Assembly: GCF_004359215.1 (NCBI RefSeq)
Contig: NC_090610.1
Coordinates: forward strand, 12,217,660-12,281,659
Source: Bremia lactucae
Lineage: Eukaryota; Oomycota; Peronosporomycetes; Peronosporales; Peronosporaceae
Length of the DNA stretch: 64,000 nucleotides
Direction: 5' to 3'
The notes under the pieces are model-generated. The model saw nothing but the letters and a program-made list of their open reading frames with translations. It did not search any database and had not been told where the DNA came from. Positions within the stretch are counted from its first letter, which is position 1; each line of letters begins with the position of its first letter. Shown one piece after another: positions 54,756 through 64,000 of the stretch. The translations under genes and the position numbers were made by a program.

Positions 54756-56440
54756 GACATGAATTTACGGCTAGCGGGCGACATTTAAGGAAGGAAGCGG
54801 TTGCCCAAAAGGGACAACGCGATGATCCTATGTTGGATAGAGAGTCGATCGTAGAGGACCCGATTGTGGTAGCGCAACCACATTCAGAAGATGTTGAAGG
54901 AAAAAGTCCCCACGTACTTGAGGAAACTCCTCAAATAGTTAATGCTGAAGTGACTTGGCTTCAGCGTCCCGAGGGATTAATCCCTCAGCAGTCTGTGGAT
55001 AAATATTATGAAGAAACCGATACATTGAATGTTTTGGTTAATGACGGAGCGCTTATACTCGTAATCTGTATGCGCCTCCGAATTTATTTTCAGAGATAAC
55101 TGAATTACCAACCCTAGAACACACGCGGTTCTTGAGAGATCTGCGTAGAGGTAGAATCGAGCAGATCTGCGTACTCACAACCGAGGACGAATACGTAACC
55201 GATATTCCGTCAGTAGTATTTTTTGCAGAGAACGAACGGGTTCTTAGCAGCTCATCGATGGACGAAACTTTGATTTTATCATAGGAAAATTCTTGCAATT
55301 GGATCAGCGCCAACCATATCAACAACGACGCTTTCCATCTGGCAGAAAGTGTCCTCGATGTGAAGACTCGGATTAAGAGATATACTACTCAATCCTGGGA
55401 GTTACTTAAGACAAATCCTACATACAAGGATTTGATTATATTTAGGGATGCATTTTCTGAAACAGTTCCATGCGAGTTGCCTAAGGTTAAGGCACTCGAC
55501 ATGAGATTGAGCTCAAACCGGGCTCGAAGTACTGTGTAATGAAGCAGTGGCCACTGCCTCGTGAACAAGTACTTGCGATCGATAAATTCTTTGCCGATCG
55601 ATTAAAAGCGGGTCATGTAAGGGAGTCAACCTTCCCACATAGCTCTCCGACCTTATGTGTCTAAAAGGCTATATGAGGGTGGCGGATGTGCACGCATTCA
55701 ATAAACAGAATGCTGCAACGGTACCGGCTCAAACGCCGATACCTAGAAAAGACGTAATTATAGATGGTATGTCTAAGAGTCCCATTTTTCGTCTATGGAT
55801 CTGATGGATGGGATTTATCAGTTCCTTATGCGTGAAAGGGACATCCCGTACACAGCAGTGAGCACTCCCAGCGGGATGCTCTGGGATGGCCAGTAATGAC
55901 ACAAGGGCTTAGGAACGCTCCTGCAACATTCAGCAGATGCGTAGCGGATCTGTTGAGACCGGTGCGAGAATTCGCGCCGAGTTATTTTGACGATGTATTC
56001 GTCCATAGCCGGGCCATGGACGGAAAGACGAGCGTGGAAGTTCATAAAGCTCACGTTCGTCAGGTACAGCTTATGCTTTCGCATATGTCTTACACATATG
56101 CGAAAGCATAAGCTGTACGCAAATCTCAAGAAGTGTATATTCGCTGCAAGCAAAATACCACTTCTTGGGTGCATCGTCGGTAAACACGGCGTGCGCCTTG
56201 ATTCCGAAAAGATCAAGGCAATTACCGACTGGCCAGTTCCAGTCGATGTCAGGGGACTTAGAAAGTTCCTTGGGCTTGCGGCGTACTTGCCCAAGTACTC
56301 ACGCAATAATGCCGGCATGACAGTTCATCTCTCTCGTCTCTTCAAAACAGACGAAAAATGGTTATGGAACGCTGATTGTCAGCGTTCATTTGAAGGTATC
56401 AAGCAAAGCTTGATGCAATCGCCCATCTTGGCAATTGCTG
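54756..56440 (+). pseudogene. Linker and reverse transcriptase of family A copy 3
   Basis: A charged linker (54752-55400) with several breaks, then RT. The template-binding block PSGMLW is near 55875 and NAPATFSRCVADLLRPV near 55915-55965. The palm active site SYFDDVFVHSRA is intact at 55981-56015. The thumb and connection have LGCIVGKHGVRLDSEKIKAI and GLRKFLGLAAYLPKYS. A local inverted duplication of about 40 bases (56068-56118) disrupts the frame after the palm. Confidence 0.85.
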
Positions 56441-56805
56441 ATCAAGACAGACCATTTAATTTGGTCTTTGACGCCAGCAATTTTGCAATCGGCTGCGCGT
56501 TAATGCAATACGATTCAGACGGCGCAGAGCGATGCGTCTGTTGTCAATCGCGTCAACTACAACCAGCTGAACGCAATTACCTAGCGCACGGCAAGGAACC
56601 CCATATGCACAGGCTAAATTTAGGGTCTATCACCTCGAAGATTGACCGTTCATCGAATATATGGATCATGCGTCATTACACACGGCCTTAAATAGCCCAC
56701 CTCTCGCAAGTAATGGCGAGGTGGCTATCCTTCTTCGCGGAGCATAATTCATTCGTGGAATATAAACGAGGACGACTTAATGTCGTCGCTGATGCGTTAT
56801 CACGT
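56441..56805 (+). pseudogene. RNase H of family A copy 3
   Basis: RPFNLVFDASNFAIGCALMQYD (first catalytic Asp), QLQPAERNYLAHGKEP (Glu), then MDHASLHTALNS-like sequence in a shifted frame near 56660, ending in VVADALSRRPDFEP at 56780-56820. This domain is deleted in copy 2. Confidence 0.82.
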
Positions 56806-58300
56806 CGACCCGATTTCGAGCCGGCTGCGGCTGCGCACTCCAATAGCGAAAATAATCCAACTTCATTACGAGTGTTTCGTCATCGACTTTGTCGGATGAC
56901 ATTAATAAAGCCTACACAGAAGATAAAAATCTTCTGCGTTTAATGGACCATCTGATGAATATATCCAATAAATCTTTCAAAGATTTACCGGCTCTATATC
57001 GATCGTCATCCGATCGATACACGACACGCAACGGCTTATTGTATTACACAGCCGTTACCGGCGACACTCCACGTGTTGTCGTCCCAACTCACAATGATTT
57101 GCGCTTGCGCATCCTGCATGAGTATCACGATACACCAGAATTTGGGCATCGTGGACGTGAGAAAACTTATCTCACAATAAGTTGCGACTTTTACTGGCCC
57201 CGCCAGTATCAGTTCGTGCGCAAGTACATTCGCGCTTGCGAGGTATGTCAACGGGTGTAGGCTGGGTGCACCTCTCCAACTTCTGCCACTTCTGGCAGAA
57301 TGTTAACAGTCCGTATCTATGGACTTCGTCTCCGTATTTCCCGACGACGATCCCAAAAACATTGGGATCCTTATCTCTTGTAGACAGATTCAGCAACATG
57401 GTACATCTTGTTGCAGTACCAGAGTCGATCACGGCTCCGGGCTATGCCTGTGTCTTTATCGACACGTATCCAAACTCCACGGTATACCCCGTCAACTGGT
57501 CTCGGATAGAGATCCATAATTCAAGGCGGAGTTTTGGCAATCCGTGTTCCGATCTCTCGTAACACGGCTGACTATGTCAGCTTTTGATCACCCAGAGACA
57601 GATGGTCAGACGGAACGCGTTAATCGCGTCCTCGAAGAGATACTCGAGGCTACGTCCAATCGTGTCCGAATTGGATTGAGTTTTTACCTATGGTCGAATT
57701 CGCCATTAACAATTCGGTGCATGCGTCTACAACGCATATACCGTTCTTCGTGAATGGATTTTTCCATCCACGCATACCCACCCAATTAAAGGAATCCTCT
57801 AGTTTAAGGGGGGGGGACTCGCACGAGCAAAATTAACTCTGGCTCATCCTCATTTCGCGCCGAAGCTATCAACGACGCGAGTGATGTCGATGTCGAAGCA
57901 AGCGACATCGAAGATGAAAAAGTTCTCATGGCAGTGCGCACAAAGCGCACTGGAAAAGACAAAACAAATGAGTCAGCTGAGGAATTTCTGCTGGCTTGAG
58001 AATCAGTAGTCCGTTGCATACAGGATTCCATTGCTAACGCAGTGGACCGTCGGAAACAAACGCAGACAAACATGGAAGAGCAAATGTTCTTTCATTTGAA
58101 ATTAGTGACCTATTACTACTTTACGGTAAACTTACCTTAGCGTCGAGTTACTAACGTGGGTAGTAGTAATTAACTACCCAAGTTCATTGGGCCATTCCGT
58201 GTACTGCATCGCAAAGGCAATGCGTTCACAATAGAATTGCTACGTAGGATGGTTTCGCATCCTTCTTTTTACGTTGGTCGGCTCCGGCCGTACCATCAGT
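56806..58300 (+). pseudogene. Integrase of family A copy 3
   Basis: The H2C2 finger is complete at about 57115-57255 (HEYHDTPEFGHRG...ACEVCQRV). The core follows with MDFVSVFPDDDP and the first Asp, VSDRDP with the second Asp, and DHPETDGQTERVNRVLEEIL (57588-57645) with the final Glu. The GPY/F region is readable near 58175-58300 (KFIGPFRVLHRKGNAF...YVGRLRPYHQY). Frameshifts occur near 57260, 57380, 57530 and around the G-run at 57809-57816. Confidence 0.85.
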
Positions 58301-58583
58301 ACGCGGTTTCTTCCGAGGACGGATCTGACCACCCATTTCATGAATTCGTACAAGATTCTCGTGGTCACGATTCAGATTCTCATGCGGAATCTGGAGATTC
58401 TCATGTCGGGTCCGAAGATCCTCAAAACGCGATGAGCTGACGACAGCTCATCACGAAATGCGTAATATTTCCGTTCGTACTCCATTATTGAGTACGCAAT
58501 CTTTGCACCGTCTGCTCCAACGAGTGACGCTTACCGCGCTCGTGTTCAAGAACCGCCTCTAACACACGGAGTAGCGGTCGAGT

Positions 58584-58850
58584 TTGTCGATCTTCGACTC
58601 TAGATTCGACACACGATTCGGATGTAATTTTTCTCCCTCCCCTAATTCCCACGGTGGTCAACGTATCCTTGTGAAACGTATTCTAAGCCACCGTGATGTG
58701 AAGGGACAGCGAACGAATTATCTGGTACGCTGGCGCGGTTATCCATCTTCGCATGACAGCTGGGAACCTCGTTCCCAGTAGGTTGTTGACGTTGAGGGCC
58801 TCGTCCGTCAGTATGCGAGACCCATCGTATGGATCAGAAGGATCATCGAA
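58584..58850 (+). pseudogene. Integrase chromodomain of family A copy 3
   Basis: GGQRILVKRILSHRDVKG then YLVRWRGYPSSHDSWEP is a clear chromodomain, with the YLVRWxGY and SWEP motifs. A TAG at about 58773-58775 interrupts it before the last helix, which reads VVDVEGLVRQY and is uninterrupted in copy 2. This places family A among the chromoviruses. Confidence 0.88.
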
Positions 58851-60021
58851 AAAAACGCGCCCCTGGTGCATGTAAATTGATTGCAAAACTTCAATCGTAT
58901 CGCGCATCTCTATAGAGATGCGAACCCTTCCCCAGAGTGAAGAAAGGGAGCAAACATCTCCTTTCACTCGTTTCATGTTGTCGACACAACACGGACAGAA
59001 ATCGCCCAACGTGAGCCATGGAAGTCCTGCCCCACGAGAAAACCGACGCAATTTAAACCTCACACCGGTTAAAGTTCGTTTCTTAAGCCTAACGCGAATC
59101 GCGTTAAGTCTTTGAAGCGAGGCTTTGCGTCCAATGTCTTCGACATTGCGAATAAACGCGCTCCGGGCTTGCATCAGCGAGATTTTATCTCGCTTGTTGT
59201 TGCCACTAAGCCATCGATGCTTAAGAAAAGCATCGAGAAAAAAATCTTCCTCAGCGCGAAAGTTCTTCGCGCAGGGATCGAGGCCATGTAGCTTTGTCGC
59301 AATAAAAAAGGGATATTTATTGCAAGGAGTAGTCTCTCCAGACAAGCTACTGACTAGCTATTCGGGCAATAGCCACGGCTACTTTTCAGGGGAAGACGAG
59401 ACAATTTATTGTCTACGCTCCCCTGAGTGGTACTCACTGAAGCAGGGGTACCACAAGAACTTTAATTACGATGGCTTACGCCATCGTCATCATCACAAAC
59501 AGAAAATGTGCCAATGACGGCACGGGAGACGGTGCTGGCGATGAAAAATCATCCTCATCGTCGGAACCAAACATACTATAGCGAATGCAATTAGCACGTT
59601 TATCCGATTAAGCCCCTCATTCGAAGGCTCATAGATCGGCCGCCTGATGATGATCAGGCGACTGTTCTGTTCTCTCCGAGTCGGCCATTTCGTCCGACTC
59701 GCTTTCATAATCGACCGCCAAAGAGGGGTCGCATTCACGTGGTGACTCACCACGTGCACCCGCAATATCTAGTGTTGCGGGAGAAGAGAATACTACAGCA
59801 GACGAAATGTCCACCGCAAGAGACAATAATGCGTCGGCCGCGGTTGCATGAACCGCAGCCGAAGGCGCCGCTCTATTCGCATACCACATGGACTTGTTAA
59901 CCATGCAAAATAATTAAAAATGATGGTTCAAACCAAACAACATCGTTTTTAATTAAGTGGTCTTAAAGTGACCACTCTATTTAATGATAGTCGGAGTGAC
60001 TGTCGTTTAAGGCAGGGGTGA
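58851..60021 (-). other. 3' tail of family A copy 3 with antisense frames
   Basis: About 1.2 kb between the chromodomain and the 3' LTR. The longest frames are on the minus strand: 58683-59345 (220 residues; its start includes SGETTPCNKY, matching the protease-RT linker of family D) and 59629-59904 (91 residues from a true ATG, with ECDPSLAVDYESES, resembling the antisense frame of the family C tail). The tail ends in GGCAGGGGTGA, a possible polypurine tract directly before the LTR. Confidence 0.5.
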
Positions 60022-60435
60022 TGTAACGGGGTGTATCGTTACATGTAATTAACACGTAAAGGTTGTTAATAAATATATTATCTAAAAGGTAGATAATATT
60101 TGGGGAATATTACTTTACGTAGCAATATTCGGAAAGCTTACCCATTGATAGACACATGCCATTAAATCAACTTGCTCCGCGGTCCAGTCAGCGCTGGACG
60201 CGCGCAAAGAGAGAGACAGATAAGACTTTATTACATGTTTTGTATTAGTTTATAATTAAGTTAGTATGAAATAGATAGAAAGAGAAAACTTAATTATATT
60301 AAATACAGTTGACTTGTAAGTCTCATTAAAGCAAGTGTTTTAAAGAGAGTTTTTCTCTGCACGTACTATTGTACGTGAAGTGACGTGAGGCCCCACTCGC
60401 ACTGAAGCAGTACAAGTCGGCAGTGCCCCGTTACA
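60022..60435 (+). repeat. 3' LTR of family A copy 3
   Basis: 414 bases, TGTAACGGGG...GCCCCGTTACA, with perfect 10-base terminal inverted repeats. It is preceded by a purine-rich tract and is about 24 bases shorter than its 5' partner. Confidence 0.9.
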
Positions 60436-60635
60436 TATTTACACTTCGATCATGTCATTCCGAACCAACTCTCTCTTATTTGTCAATGTTATTATAGCTA
60501 TAAATAGCACCACAGTAAGAATATCAACGACGCCTAACGTTACAAGAACTATATCGCTCACAATTAAACATTCTCGAATGAAAGCTTTGTTACTTTCACA
60601 GCTCTGGAAAATTCACCTGGTTTTCAATACGTCCG
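60436..60635. other. Short spacer between family A and family C LTRs
   Basis: 200 bases with a 62-codon frame (60452-60640) that shows no motif. Nothing else recognised. Confidence 0.4.
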
Positions 60636-61198
60636 TGTAGGCGGGCCATCAAAATGCGGCCACGATCTACTGAGACACACACCGTAGCACAGCGAGGAAG
60701 CGATTAAACGAGCTTCTCGTGCGTGCAGTGAGGTAGTTGTGGTGGGCGCCTTAGCGACCTCACTCAACGCACTAAGTACTGTAGTTAAGTATCGTCACGG
60801 GAGTGGTAATCCGGCTCCTTGTGCGCACTTACTAAGTAGAAAGTAGTTTTCAGACTGATTTATATTTATTCGTATTAAATATAGATACATATTTTGACCA
60901 AAATGTCATCTCTGTAGATAACACTTAATATGTATTGCGAGCGTATCTTTCTAGGTACCTCGCGTGACGGATGACGCTAGCCGTCATCCCTCCTAATGCG
61001 AATGCACCTATGTGCAACACATAAACAAGGGTTGGTCACAAATGTGAACCACACCCCCCCTTTATGTCATATCTGTCTTTATTTACGTTCCCGAGTGCTG
61101 GGCCTAATTACTTTTTTAAGTAATTGACCATCCCTTTAAGTACACCAAAAGTACTTAACGGAGATTATGTAACATTAGGGCAACTTTAGCACATTACA
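60636..61198 (-). repeat. LTR of family C (3' LTR of a minus-strand element)
   Basis: 563 bases. On the minus strand it starts TGTAATGTGC, ends CCCGCCTACA, and is preceded by a purine tract (TAAGGGGGGATGG, 61199-61211). It contains the palindrome GGATGACGCTAGCCGTCATC near 60968. Confidence 0.75.
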
Positions 61199-61249
61199 CC
61201 ATCCCCCCTTATAGAACGAATTTACATTTCAAATTTGTCAAAGCACTGA

Positions 61250-61442
61250 TAGATGCGGGTGGGAATGAACGCTTCCTTGTCGGAAGGTTGCTTGCCCACC
61301 GCTCCGTGAGGCAAAGGTATCAGATCATCGTCCAACGGAAAGGTTACCCGAAGAGTTTCAACTCTTGGGAACCGATCGATAGTGATGTGCCCGGCTTGGT
61401 GGCTGCCTATGAAAAGAAGCACCAGCTGAGGCCTCTTCGCTA
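61250..61442 (+). pseudogene. Chromodomain of family C
   Basis: The + strand reads NERFLVGRLLAHRSV, QIIVQRKGYPKSFNSWEPIDSD and then GLVAAYEKKHQLRPLR with a stop at 61440-61442. The GYPKSFNSWEP stretch and the C-terminal helix identify an integrase chromodomain, different in detail from that of family A. It sits directly against the 3' end of the minus-strand element, so it belongs to a separate, inverted copy. Confidence 0.8.
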
Positions 61443-62404
61443 GTCTCAAATGTACTAGCAGAAGCAGCATTGTGAGAAGAAACAGGGGGTACAGCACCAC
61501 CCATGATTTCTTTCACACGCAAAAAAACGGGCGAAATTAATTCGCTGCGACCGCGGTTTCATCGCATCGGAATGCGGATGAATACGGCTCAGAAATTCCG
61601 CCTCGTATTGGTCGGGCGTTTCATTGGACGCAACACGACCGGGATCGGGTAAATACGCTCAAGCGATTTTTACTGAGCCTTCCATGACTTTACAAAGCCA
61701 TAATAATAATGTGCGTCTAGAGGAGCACTCTCTAGGAGCGACGCTCTTAGCCCCTTATTATACGAGGGCAATTCGATGGAGAGGGCATCAGTGATATGCC
61801 ACCCGTCAGATAGCCACGTTCAAAACGACTGGCTTGTGACACCAGCTAAGCACGTTCACGTGTCGTCGGCGGAGCTTAAGGCTCCGTATCCTCTATGTAA
61901 AAACCATTATGGATTATGGTCTGAGCATAAGGCGTTGTGGTAATACCCAACGGAGAAGCGGATGCACTTTATGGGCAGCGCTCTTATTACCTGTCGCTGT
62001 GCTATCGAGCGCAGACGACGAGACAGCATTCGTAAATGTTGCTGTTGGCATGTTGTGAGCCATGAGAGAAGTTTTGATGGGCAATAATGCGCCATCATCC
62101 TTTCTCATGAGCTCGTTGTCCGCATCACTACTATGAGGTGACAGCAACGGTGTTGACTCATTGTAGCCGACAATGAGCGACGGATCCGCATCCTCACTGT
62201 AAAAGCGGGAGGGATCCATTAGCACTTTCACGCGACAGCAGCAGTAGCTATCGGCGTTTCGACTAAGGTATTAGACGCTATCGGTGTGTTAACGCGGCGC
62301 GTGCGCTAAGTTTGAGGTTAGGTGGGCGTCTTCGCATACGACCCACCAACGTGGCCCCTTTTAGGTGGCATTTTTGGCGCCGTGTATGGAAACACAGGTC
62401 GCTA
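61443..62404 (-). other. 3' tail of family C, second copy, with antisense frame
   Basis: Corresponds to 48170-49100 in the same direction, with indels. The antisense frame survives at 61914-62231 (105 residues, DADPSLIVGYNESTPLL segment). It is cut at the right by the gap. Confidence 0.5.
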
Positions 62405-63269
62405 NNNNNNNNNNNNNNNNNNNNNNNNNNNNNNNNNNNNNNNNNNNNNNNNNNNNNNNNNNNNNNNNNNNNNNNNNNNNNNNNNNNNNNNNNNNNNNNN
62501 NNNNNNNNNNNNNNNNNNNNNNNNNNNNNNNNNNNNNNNNNNNNNNNNNNNNNNNNNNNNNNNNNNNNNNNNNNNNNNNNNNNNNNNNNNNNNNNNNNNN
62601 NNNNNNNNNNNNNNNNNNNNNNNNNNNNNNNNNNNNNNNNNNNNNNNNNNNNNNNNNNNNNNNNNNNNNNNNNNNNNNNNNNNNNNNNNNNNNNNNNNNN
62701 NNNNNNNNNNNNNNNNNNNNNNNNNNNNNNNNNNNNNNNNNNNNNNNNNNNNNNNNNNNNNNNNNNNNNNNNNNNNNNNNNNNNNNNNNNNNNNNNNNNN
62801 NNNNNNNNNNNNNNNNNNNNNNNNNNNNNNNNNNNNNNNNNNNNNNNNNNNNNNNNNNNNNNNNNNNNNNNNNNNNNNNNNNNNNNNNNNNNNNNNNNNN
62901 NNNNNNNNNNNNNNNNNNNNNNNNNNNNNNNNNNNNNNNNNNNNNNNNNNNNNNNNNNNNNNNNNNNNNNNNNNNNNNNNNNNNNNNNNNNNNNNNNNNN
63001 NNNNNNNNNNNNNNNNNNNNNNNNNNNNNNNNNNNNNNNNNNNNNNNNNNNNNNNNNNNNNNNNNNNNNNNNNNNNNNNNNNNNNNNNNNNNNNNNNNNN
63101 NNNNNNNNNNNNNNNNNNNNNNNNNNNNNNNNNNNNNNNNNNNNNNNNNNNNNNNNNNNNNNNNNNNNNNNNNNNNNNNNNNNNNNNNNNNNNNNNNNNN
63201 NNNNNNNNNNNNNNNNNNNNNNNNNNNNNNNNNNNNNNNNNNNNNNNNNNNNNNNNNNNNNNNNNNNNN
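62405..63269. other. Assembly gap (865 N)
   Basis: 865 N between two oppositely oriented family C pieces. Inverted repeats on both sides make mis-joining plausible. Confidence 0.99.
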
Positions 63270-63336
63270 TTGAGGCTCATCCTCACGTACACACGCAGAG
63301 ATGCGGGTCGTGGGAAGGATTTCAAGTGCTACCAAG

Positions 63337-63934
63337 TGTAGGCGGGCACGTCGTAATGCGGCCACGCTCTACTTAAGCACACACCCTAGCACAGCGAGGA
63401 AGCGGTTAAACCTGCTTCTCTTGCGTGCAGTGAGGTAGTTGTGGTGGGCGCGCAAGCGACCTCACCCAACACACTAAGAACTCTGGTAAAGTGTCGTCAC
63501 GGGAGCGGTAATCCGTCTCCTCGTGCGCACTTACCAAGTAGGTAGTAAATTTCAGACTGATTTATATTTAATAGAATTAAATACAAATACCTATTTTTAC
63601 CAATTAAACTGTTATCTCTATAGATATCATTTAATATGTATTGCGAGCGTATCTTTATAGATACCTCGCGTAACTGATGACGCTAGCCGTCATCATGGAT
63701 GACGCTGGGCGTCATCCCTCCTAATGTGAATGCACCCATGTGCATCACATCCACAAGGGTTGGTCACAAATGTGCACCACACCCGTGTGTTGAATCTAAT
63801 TACTATCAATAATATCTAATCCAAATTGTCCTATTGTTTGAGCCGAATAAAGACAGAGCATATAGATTGATAAAAATTTTCCTTTATTACTCTTATTTAG
63901 TAATTGACCATCCCCTTAAGTACCAAATGTACTT
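63337..63934 (-). repeat. LTR of family C (5' LTR of a minus-strand element), cut by a gap
   Basis: On the minus strand it ends CCCGCCTACA and is followed by CT and TGGTAGCACT (63326-63335), the shared primer-binding decamer. The TGACG-containing palindrome occurs twice here (63676-63720), against once in the LTR at 60.97 kb. The start of the LTR is lost in the terminal gap. Confidence 0.75.
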
Positions 63935-64000
63935 NNNNNNNNNNNNNNNNNNNNNNNNNNNNNNNNNNNNNNNNNNNNNNNNNNNNNNNNNNNNNNNNNN
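63935..64000. other. Assembly gap to the window end
   Basis: 66 N at the window edge; the gap may continue beyond. Confidence 0.99.

Larger units (their letters stand above)
52517..60435 (+). mobile_element. Ty3/gypsy chromodomain retrotransposon, family A copy 3, both LTRs
   Basis: A 7.9 kb element with 5' LTR 52517-52954 and 3' LTR 60022-60435, gag, frameshift signal, protease, RT, RNase H, integrase, chromodomain and a 1.2 kb tail. The pentamers outside the LTRs (ACACG and TATTT) do not match, so there is no visible target duplication. That may reflect recombination between copies or later change. Frames are broken at many places; the element is not autonomous but is the most complete family A copy in the window. 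Confidence 0.92.

Noticed and set aside
60022..60435. Solo LTR
   Set aside because: No target duplication flanks it, a purine tract precedes it, and a matching 5' LTR and internal region lie upstream, so it is the 3' LTR of copy 3.
1..64000. tRNA, rRNA, CRISPR arrays, riboswitches
   Set aside because: No cloverleaf with CCA-type ends, rRNA core sequence or spaced direct repeats were recognised by eye; a tRNA scan and Rfam search would be needed to exclude them firmly.

Overview
The window looks like a nuclear contig from an oomycete, most likely a Phytophthora or downy-mildew type plant pathogen. Four things point there: a 16-base oomycete-type initiator upstream of HSP70, a secreted RXLR-like/EER open reading frame, a Crinkler (CRN) effector remnant with LFLAK-like and HVLVxxP motifs, and a dense bed of chromodomain-bearing Ty3/gypsy elements. 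The species cannot be fixed from sequence alone. Three N gaps (1280-1379, 62405-63269, 63935-64000) show a draft scaffold.

Layout. 1-4.9 kb: fragments of Ty3/gypsy family A, including one intact gag, then a broken CRN gene and a broken HSP70 copy. 4.9-7.2 kb: degenerate, unrecognised DNA. 7.3-9.6 kb: intact cytosolic HSP70 with its promoter. 10.3-12.9 kb: a short, internally deleted LTR element (family B). 14.25-19.7 kb: a decayed full-length Ty1/copia element. 21-25 kb: mosaics of gypsy families D and A. 25.7-32.5 kb: a compact island of three host genes (a COPI-associated/Tvp15-like membrane protein, a TRF4-type poly(A) polymerase, and a P5A ATPase). 32.6-34.9 kb: Mutator-like DNA transposon remnants, one of them inserted inside a gypsy LTR. 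33.9-41.9 kb: family A copy 2 (+). 41.9-47.6 kb: family D (-). 47.6-50.1 kb: the 3' end of family C (+). 51.65-52.08 kb: the RXLR-like effector candidate. 52.5-60.4 kb: family A copy 3 (+) with both LTRs. 60.6-64 kb: family C in inverted arrangement around a gap.

The host genes are housekeeping functions: protein folding (HSP70), Golgi/COPI membrane traffic, nuclear RNA surveillance by oligoadenylation, and ER membrane-helix dislocation (P5A). They do not form a pathway. About three quarters of the window is transposable elements, mostly nested and inactivated, with effector genes and effector relics in the repeat-rich parts.

The most interesting observation is a putative programmed -1 frameshift signal at the gag-pol junction of gypsy family A: an A AAA AAT heptamer, a 9-base spacer, and a hairpin that contains the gag stop codon. 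It is present in two copies, and in a third copy a one-base net insertion fuses gag and pol in frame. Antisense reading frames in the 3' tails of families A and C, and a SAP-like charged insert in the P5A ATPase, are also worth checking.
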